From Deltaproteobacteria bacterium (GTDB taxonomy: Bacteria > UBA10199 > SPLOWO2-01-44-7), in the NCBI GenBank assembly GCA_016203765.1, contig JACQMB010000081.1, positions 1-19,578 of the forward strand: a stretch of DNA of 19,578 nucleotides, given 5' to 3'. The notes under the pieces are model-generated. The model made no database searches. It was given only the letters and a program-made list of their open reading frames with translations, and was not told the DNA's origin. Within the stretch, counting starts at the first letter, position 1; every line of letters begins with the position of its first letter. The position numbers were made by a program, and so were the translations under genes. Below are positions 15,509-19,578 of this stretch, piece by piece.

Positions 15509-16565
15509 TTCCATTGAGGCGAATCAGCGGACAAGTCGGGGGAAAACAACTAGTTAAGCCATCCTCTCTTCTTCCCTCTTTTTTGGCATAGGCCAAAAGG
15601 GCCGAAAGCCCCAAATAGATGACCACCGTTGTTATGCTGGAGGCGATGCCGGCGCGGGACCGGGCCTTGCCGATCGTCGCTTTCGACGGGGGGACATAGT
15701 TTCTCTGCCCTTGCTGCTGCTCCATCATGCGGATTCTTTCCCGCCATCCGACATTATAACCAAAAAAAGAGGCGCCCCCCAAAAACAGGGCGATAAAACT
15801 TTTCCAGGATAAGACATTCGCCGCATCCCGATTAAAAGCGGTGAAAGATGTTTCCAAAAATTGATTGAAATCATTAAGCATCTTGTTGATCGCCGATTGA
15901 TATTGGGTTTTTTCAACCACCGTGACGTCCTTTTTATCCAAGAGATAAAAGACCATCCTTTTTTGAACAAACAATCCGTATCGCTTTTTAAGAGAATCCT
16001 CAATGGAATCGGCTTCCAAAATAACGGTCAGAAGACGGTGGACGCGGCGGATGGTCTCATCCAAACTTCCAGCAAGGGGCAAGGCCTTCGGGATGAGGGC
16101 CTCCACCAAGGAGACCGCCGGCAACCCCTTCTCAATGTGCCTCATGGCTTCTTCGGGAGATAACTCTTTTTGCAACAGACCCCAAGTTTTCATTTTTTCC
16201 TCGCAAATTTCCCTGGCTTTCTCCTCCCATTTTAACGTTCGAAATTGCACCGAGATATCACGGGTGGCATCCTTTGGATCGCAGGCCAGCGAGAGATTTT
16301 TCCCCGCGAAATTGAAACAGATCGGTTTTCGGCCTTTTTCCCGATAGACGAATCCCTGGCCGCCGACGACGTCTTCGTCGTCAATTTGGCCATAGGGCGT
16401 TTGTTGCCGCGGATCCAGCATATGGGCATAAAGATATTGGAGGGCGGCTCCGCCTCGATCGGCTAGGGCACAAAATTCCCCGCTTAGATCCCTGGAAACG
16501 GCCGGAGACGGGGTTGAAAGGAGGGTCCGCAACCTGCCGGCAACATTTTGGATAACATCGGCCAT
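15501..16565 (-). CDS. Unknown protein D with two C-terminal membrane segments
   Basis: 354 residues, no recognised family. The first 250 residues look soluble and mostly helical (ALADRGGAALQYLYAHMLDPR, TLKWEEKAREICEEKMKTWG, DETIRRVHRLLTVILEADSIE). Two hydrophobic segments follow: WKSFIALFLGGASFFGYNVGW and AGIASSITTVVIYLGLSALLAYA, joined by a short basic loop with MEQQQGQRNY. The chain ends in a tail with CFPPTC. The N-terminal domain is probably cytoplasmic. It is the first gene of the D-C stretch and has a sigma-28-like promoter whose -10 block ends only 10 bases before the ATG, so the mRNA would be nearly leaderless unless translation starts further in. Confidence 0.82.
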   Translation of the reverse strand: MADVIQNVAGRLRTLLSTPSPAVSRDLSGEFCALADRGGAALQYLYAHMLDPRQQTPYGQIDDEDVVGGQGFVYREKGRKPICFNFAGKNLSLACDPKDATRDISVQFRTLKWEEKAREICEEKMKTWGLLQKELSPEEAMRHIEKGLPAVSLVEALIPKALPLAGSLDETIRRVHRLLTVILEADSIEDSLKKRYGLFVQKRMVFYLLDKKDVTVVEKTQYQSAINKMLNDFNQFLETSFTAFNRDAANVLSWKSFIALFLGGASFFGYNVGWRERIRMMEQQQGQRNYVPPSKATIGKARSRAGIASSITTVVIYLGLSALLAYAKKEGRREDGLTSCFPPTCPLIRLNGSR

Positions 16566-16575
16566 AGCGTAGTCG

Positions 16576-16602
16576 TTATCGGCTTATCTAGCAGAAAGTT
16601 GT
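16576..16602 (-). promoter_or_regulatory. Sigma-28-like promoter of D
   Basis: Read on the minus strand: ACAACTTT (16602-16595), 11-base spacer, GCCGATAA (16583-16576). One mismatch to the other -35 blocks. The expected start site falls 3-5 bases before the D ATG. Confidence 0.72.
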
Positions 16603-16680
16603 GCGGAATCGCCAAAAAAATATGGGAAAATAAATATATTAAAGTAAATTATATAGTTCATTCGTAATTATATGAAATGT

Positions 16681-16714
16681 AAATAAAAAGGCCCCGTAGC
16701 TATGCTACGGGGCC
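16681..16714 (-). terminator. Intrinsic terminator of the rRNA operon
   Basis: On the minus strand an 11-bp perfect GC-rich stem (GGCCCCGTAGC with its complement, 3-nt loop, 16690-16714) is followed by TTTTTATTT (16689-16681). It lies 10 bases after the 5S 3' end. The AT-rich 16610-16680 beyond it holds nothing I can identify. Confidence 0.93.
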
Positions 16715-16723
16715 CAAGATAAA

Positions 16724-16840
16724 TCCGGCATCGACCTACTCTTCCACCCTGTATAGCAGGGAAGTACCATCGGCCCTGATAGGCTTAACTGCTGAGTTCG
16801 GGATGGGATCAGGTGTTGCCCTATCGGTATAGACACCGGA
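16724..16840 (-). rRNA. rrf: 5S ribosomal RNA
   Basis: 117 nt with closing stem TCCGGTGTC/GATGCCGGA and the conserved core CCCATCCCGAACTCAG and GGTGGAAGAGTAGG. It lies about 200 bases downstream of the 23S gene on the same strand. Ends are set by the closing stem and may be off by one or two bases. Confidence 0.95.
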
Positions 16841-16876
16841 AATCAATTAAATTGTCAAAAAGCGAATAGATCGCAC

Positions 16877-16970
16877 GCGAGGCGGGATTTACTCCCGCCG
16901 AGCATGAGGGGTTTGGGGGGATGGGGCCCTCATTCGCCGCAGGCGAATGGGGCAGCGATCCCCCCAATAT
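16877..16970 (+). repeat. Two-hairpin structured element, copy 1 (23S-5S spacer, antisense to rRNA)
   Basis: Reads GCGAGGC, hairpin GGCGGGA-TTTAC-TCCCGCC, linker ending AGGGGTTT, then GGGGGGAT...ATCCCCCC enclosing a second stem CATTCGCC-GCA-GGCGAATG, and ends CAATAT. The same plan occurs inverted at 18965-19048, where stem bases differ in matched pairs. The orientation is opposite to the rRNA transcript. Confidence 0.8.
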
Positions 16971-17005
16971 AACGTCATCCAACATCGAGCCGGACCTTGC
17001 TTTTC

Positions 17006-17032
17006 CGCCAGAGGCTGATTTTGCCTCCGGCG
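17006..17032 (-). other. Stem-loop next to the 23S 3' end
   Basis: A 10-bp stem (17006-17015 with 17023-17032, one G-U pair on the transcript) with a 7-nt loop sits just after the 23S 3' end in the transcript, behind a run of eight U. It could be a processing signal. It is not a terminator for this strand, because the T-run precedes it. Confidence 0.45.
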
Positions 17033-17335
17033 AAAAAAAATGATCAAGCCAATCGACCGATTAGTACGGGTCAGCTCAACGCCTCACAGCGCTTACACCT
17101 CCCGCCTATCAACCTCGTCATCTACAAGGGGTCTGATGGGGAAACATTATCTTGGGGTGGGTTTCCTGCTTAGATGCTTTCAGCAGTTATCCCTTCCGCA
17201 CATGGCTACCCGGCGCTTACCGTTGGCACGATAACCGGTACACCAGAGGTGCGTCCATTCGGGTCCTCTCGTACTACGAACAGATCCCCTCAAGTTTCCT
17301 GCGCCCGCGGCAGATAGGGACCGACCTGTCTCACG

Positions 17336-18049
17336 CATGCAATCCACTTGTTTCCAAATGGCATGGACTATACCACCATCCTCATTCAAGCCTAATGAGG
17401 CGATTGGCGTCTTAGCTTCCGCTCTGGGCGGAAACTCCCTCCCGTTTGGGAGAAGTCTCTACGGGGGTAAGAAGATGATTTGCTTTTAAATGATTCTCAA
17501 CAAGGTTTGCTGTATTAGTCCTTTTCTTGGAATAATTTAGGTTTTTAAAACGATCAACTTCATAACACAGCCTTAAAAAACTTTCCGCTGTTTTAGAAGT
17601 TGGCAATCGCTCCAGAATTTTGAGTGCCAAAGCAACATGCTCTTTCTTAAGTCGCACATAAGGCTCTAGCAACTTCAAAATTTGTTTAACATCAGCTGGA
17701 TCAACAATTGTATAATCGCTGATTCCCGTCTTTCGATGGCGAATAAAACCTCCCTTTAACCTTTCTTTAAGCCAAACCAAAATCTCTTGATGATCTGACT
17801 TCTGATAAAAGGCCAAGTTACAACGTATCTGATATCCAAACACATAATCCTTACGTCTTGTGATTTGGAAAAAGATACTTCCATCACCATCCAAAAAACC
17901 GGCGATATAAGCCAGAATTGTTGGATCCATCATCTTCCACCTTCCCTCGGTATTATCCACTTGTACGGTCGAAGTACAAGGAGGATTCCACCGATATGAG
18001 CCAATTTTATTTTTGCGTGGGATTGCTCCCACGGACCGCAGTGAGAACT
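17336..18049 (-). ncRNA. Group I intron after U2593 of 23S rRNA, with homing endonuclease gene
   Basis: 714 nt. The 5' splice site follows a U; P1 forms between exon GACCGU and intron GCGGUC, with the U-G pair at the cut. The intron ends in G (17336) before exon CGTGAGACAG. Core signals: AATACCGAGGGAAG before the ORF and GTATAGTCC (P7 region) near the 3' end. The site is the one used by the I-CreI intron of the Chlamydomonas chloroplast 23S gene. The endonuclease gene fills most of it and its last codons run into core sequence (CCCCGTAGAGACTTC, compare CCCCGTAACGACTTC in the U2500 intron). Confidence 0.9.
17412..17930 (-). CDS. LAGLIDADG homing endonuclease, I-CreI family, inside the U2593 intron
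   Basis: 172 residues from ATG 17930, chosen because AGGTGG lies 6 bases upstream (a twin ATG is at 17933). The frame extends to ATG 18032, but that part is intron P1-P5 sequence. One LAGLIDADG motif, YIAGFLDGDG (8-17, D14 equals I-CreI Asp20), so it should act as a homodimer. Similarity to I-CreI spans the fold: ISDYTIVDP, LLEPYVRLKKEH (Lys equal to I-CreI Lys98) and ALKILERLPTSK. The I-CreI Gln47 position appears to be Ala by my alignment. It would cut intronless 23S genes at the insertion site and so spread the intron. The last 20 or so codons double as intron core. Confidence 0.92.
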   Translation of the reverse strand: MDPTILAYIAGFLDGDGSIFFQITRRKDYVFGYQIRCNLAFYQKSDHQEILVWLKERLKGGFIRHRKTGISDYTIVDPADVKQILKLLEPYVRLKKEHVALALKILERLPTSKTAESFLRLCYEVDRFKNLNYSKKRTNTANLVENHLKANHLLTPVETSPKREGVSAQSGS

Positions 18050-18057
18050 ACGGTCTG

Positions 18058-18106
<49 letters not shown>

Positions 18107-18142
18107 TCTGCTTCAACCCCAGGATGTGATGAGCCGACATCG

Positions 18143-18414
18143 CACGTAATTCCATTGTTTCCAATGGCGCAGACTATATCTCCACCCCGCCTTTGGCGGG
18201 GGTCGGCGTATCATAGATGTTATAAATTTTATGAGAATATACTCACAAGCAACATCTATTCCACCCGTTTAACACGGATGAAGTCGTTACGGGGTCATTC
18301 GCATTATGCGAATAACTTCCCACGGTATTACCTTAGCTGATTGCCAGCTGTAGGTTTCACCGTTATAAGCCGAAACTACAATCCCAAATTACTTTGGGAT
18401 TCACCCCATGTTCG
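18143..18414 (-). ncRNA. Group I intron after U2500 of 23S rRNA, no ORF
   Basis: 272 nt. The 5' exon ends CACCU; intron GGGGUG pairs with it (U-G at the splice site). Core: GGTGAAACCTA, GGTAATACCGTGGGAA, CCGTAACGACTTC, GATATAGTCT, then a GAAA-capped hairpin CCATTG-GAAA-CAATGG, terminal G at 18143 before exon CGATGTCGG. It shares core strings with the U1951 intron, so the two are related. It is too short to encode an endonuclease. Confidence 0.88.
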
Positions 18415-18963
18415 AGGTGCCAAACCGCCACGTCGATATGAACTCTCGGTGGCGATCAGCCTGTTATCCCCGGCGTACCTTTTGTCCGATGAGCGATGGC
18501 CCTTCCATACGGGACCACCGGATCACTAGAACCTACTTTCGTACCTGCTCGAGATGTCTCTCTCGCAGTCAAGCCTCCTTATGCTCTTACACTCGTCGGT
18601 TGGTTTCCAATCAACCTGAGGAGACCTTCGTACTCCTCCGTTATCTTTTGGGAGGAATCCGCCCCAGACAAACTACCCGCCAGACAATGTCCTCCACCCG
18701 GGTAACGGGTGTGAGTTAGAATTCCAAAATCGTCAGGGTGGTATTTCAAGGTTGGCTCCCCCGAGGCTGGCGCCCCGGATTCAAAGCCTCCCACCTATCC
18801 TACACAAACTGTTCCGAAATTCACTGCCAAGTTATAGTAAAGGTGCACAGGGTCTTTCCGTCTTGCCGCGGGTAGACCGCATCTGCACGATCAATACAAT
18901 TTCGCTGAGTGTCCGGTCGAGACAGCGTGGCAGTCGTTACGCTATTCATGCAGGTCGGAACTT

Positions 18964-19344
18964 CATATTGGGGGGAACGACTCGCTCGCTCTCGCTCGCT
19001 CCTTCCCCCCAAACCCCTTTCGCTCGGCCGGAATAAATCCGGCCTCGCTCACTGAATTTGGAGGACTGCGTTATGCGAAATCCATTCCCAACGATCCAAT
19101 TCCCAACACTCGGATTTCTCCGAGGATCAGACTATATCTTCATCCGCCGGTGTTTTGGCGGAGACAACGTGTAGTCGTTACGGAGCCCTTTTGAAAATTA
19201 CAAAAGGTTCCCTCGGTATTGCCATCGGGTTTGCGTAGGATGGCTTCCTTAAAACCATCACCCTTTAGGTTTCACCGATACAGTTGTTTTGCTTGTGATT
19301 TGTTGCCAAACCACTCGGGCAAGTTCATTTGACCTGCAAAACTT
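18964..19344 (-). ncRNA. Group I intron after U1951 of 23S rRNA, carrying a structured insert
   Basis: 381 nt. 5' exon UCGGGU pairs with intron GCCCGA (U-G at the splice site). Core: GGTGAAACCTA, GCAATACCGAGGGAA, CCGTAACGACTAC, GATATAGTCT, and P9-like CTCGGA-GAAA-TCCGAG. The last 80 or so bases before the terminal G (18964) are the two-hairpin repeat (18965-19048). Without it the intron would be about 297 nt, like the U2500 intron. Coxiella burnetii also has a 23S intron at position 1951. Confidence 0.87.
18965..19048 (-). repeat. Two-hairpin structured element, copy 2 (3' end of the U1951 intron)
   Basis: On the minus strand: GCGAGGC, hairpin GGCCGGA-TTTAT-TCCGGCC, a linker ending AGGGGTTT, then GGGGGGAA...TTCCCCCC around a GAGC-rich loop, ending CAATAT next to the terminal intron G. 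It matches copy 1 (16877-16970, plus strand) in order and in linker sequence. The differences in both stems are compensating pairs; only the inner loop is unrelated. Confidence 0.8.
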
Positions 19345-19578
19345 ACCCGACAAGGAACTTCGCTACCTTAGGACAGTTATAGTTACTGCCGCCGTTTACT
19401 GGGGCTTCGGTTCAGAGCTTCACCTCTTGCGAGGATGACCCCTTGCCTTAACCTTCCAGCACCGGGCAAGCGTCAGGCCGTATACGTCGTCTTCACGACT
19501 TTGCACAGCCCTGTGTTTTTGATAAACAGTCGCCGCCACCTTTTCACTGCGAATCTTTAAGGCTTCGGATGTGCTCCT

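Noticed and set aside
7081..16565. Reading the A/B/C/D cluster as a known secretion, toxin or defence system
   Set aside because: No ATPase, nuclease, pore-forming or secretion motifs are visible; only membrane segments, the shared B domain and one HExxH motif. Naming a function would be guesswork.

Overview
The window (about 53% GC by eye) looks like a chromosomal segment of a Gram-negative bacterium of the deltaproteobacterial grade, including candidate lineages once binned there. The grounds are a surE-pcm-nlpD block, a DHH phosphoesterase overlapping a CdaA-type diadenylate cyclase, and a lipoprotein with a MopE-type Cys/Asp motif plus SBBP propeller repeats. The taxonomic guess is inference.

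Layout. (1) Positions 1-2067, minus strand: a DHH/DHHA1 phosphoesterase overlaps a membrane diadenylate cyclase that continues in frame into a YbbR-like domain and runs off the window. (2) 2134-4101, minus: a lipoprotein with four 57-bp tandem repeats and a seven-bladed beta-propeller. (3) 4186-4343: tRNA-Arg(CCT) and a paired palindrome. (4) 4378-7036, minus: the compact operon surE-pcm-nlpD-apt. (5) 7081-16565: six genes with no recognised family. They form two paralogous pairs, called here A1/A2 (polytopic membrane proteins) and B1/B2 (a conserved N-terminal domain plus membrane segments), with an HExxH protein (C) and a two-TM protein (D). (6) 16681-19578, minus: the end of an rRNA operon, with the 3' part of 23S rRNA, 5S rRNA and a terminator.

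Two things stand out. First, four transcription units of the unknown cluster (B1-A1, A2, B2, D) each carry the same two-block promoter, GCAACTTT-N11-GCCGATAA with minor changes and exactly 11 bases of spacer. The -10 block and spacing are those of sigma-28/FliA promoters, so the cluster is probably a co-regulated regulon. Second, the 23S gene is cut by three group I introns in or near the peptidyl-transferase centre, after E. coli U1951, U2500 and U2593. The U2593 intron encodes an I-CreI-like LAGLIDADG endonuclease, and I-CreI itself sits at that site in a chloroplast 23S gene. A two-hairpin element of about 90 bp occurs once in the 23S-5S spacer and once, inverted, at the 3' end of the U1951 intron, with paired changes that keep both stems; it looks like an undescribed structured repeat.

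The upstream genes fit together as c-di-AMP turnover (cyclase plus phosphoesterase) and stationary-phase/envelope maintenance (SurE, Pcm, NlpD). B1-A1 ends 44 bases before the likely surE start, so the sigma-28-type transcript may run on into the surE operon.
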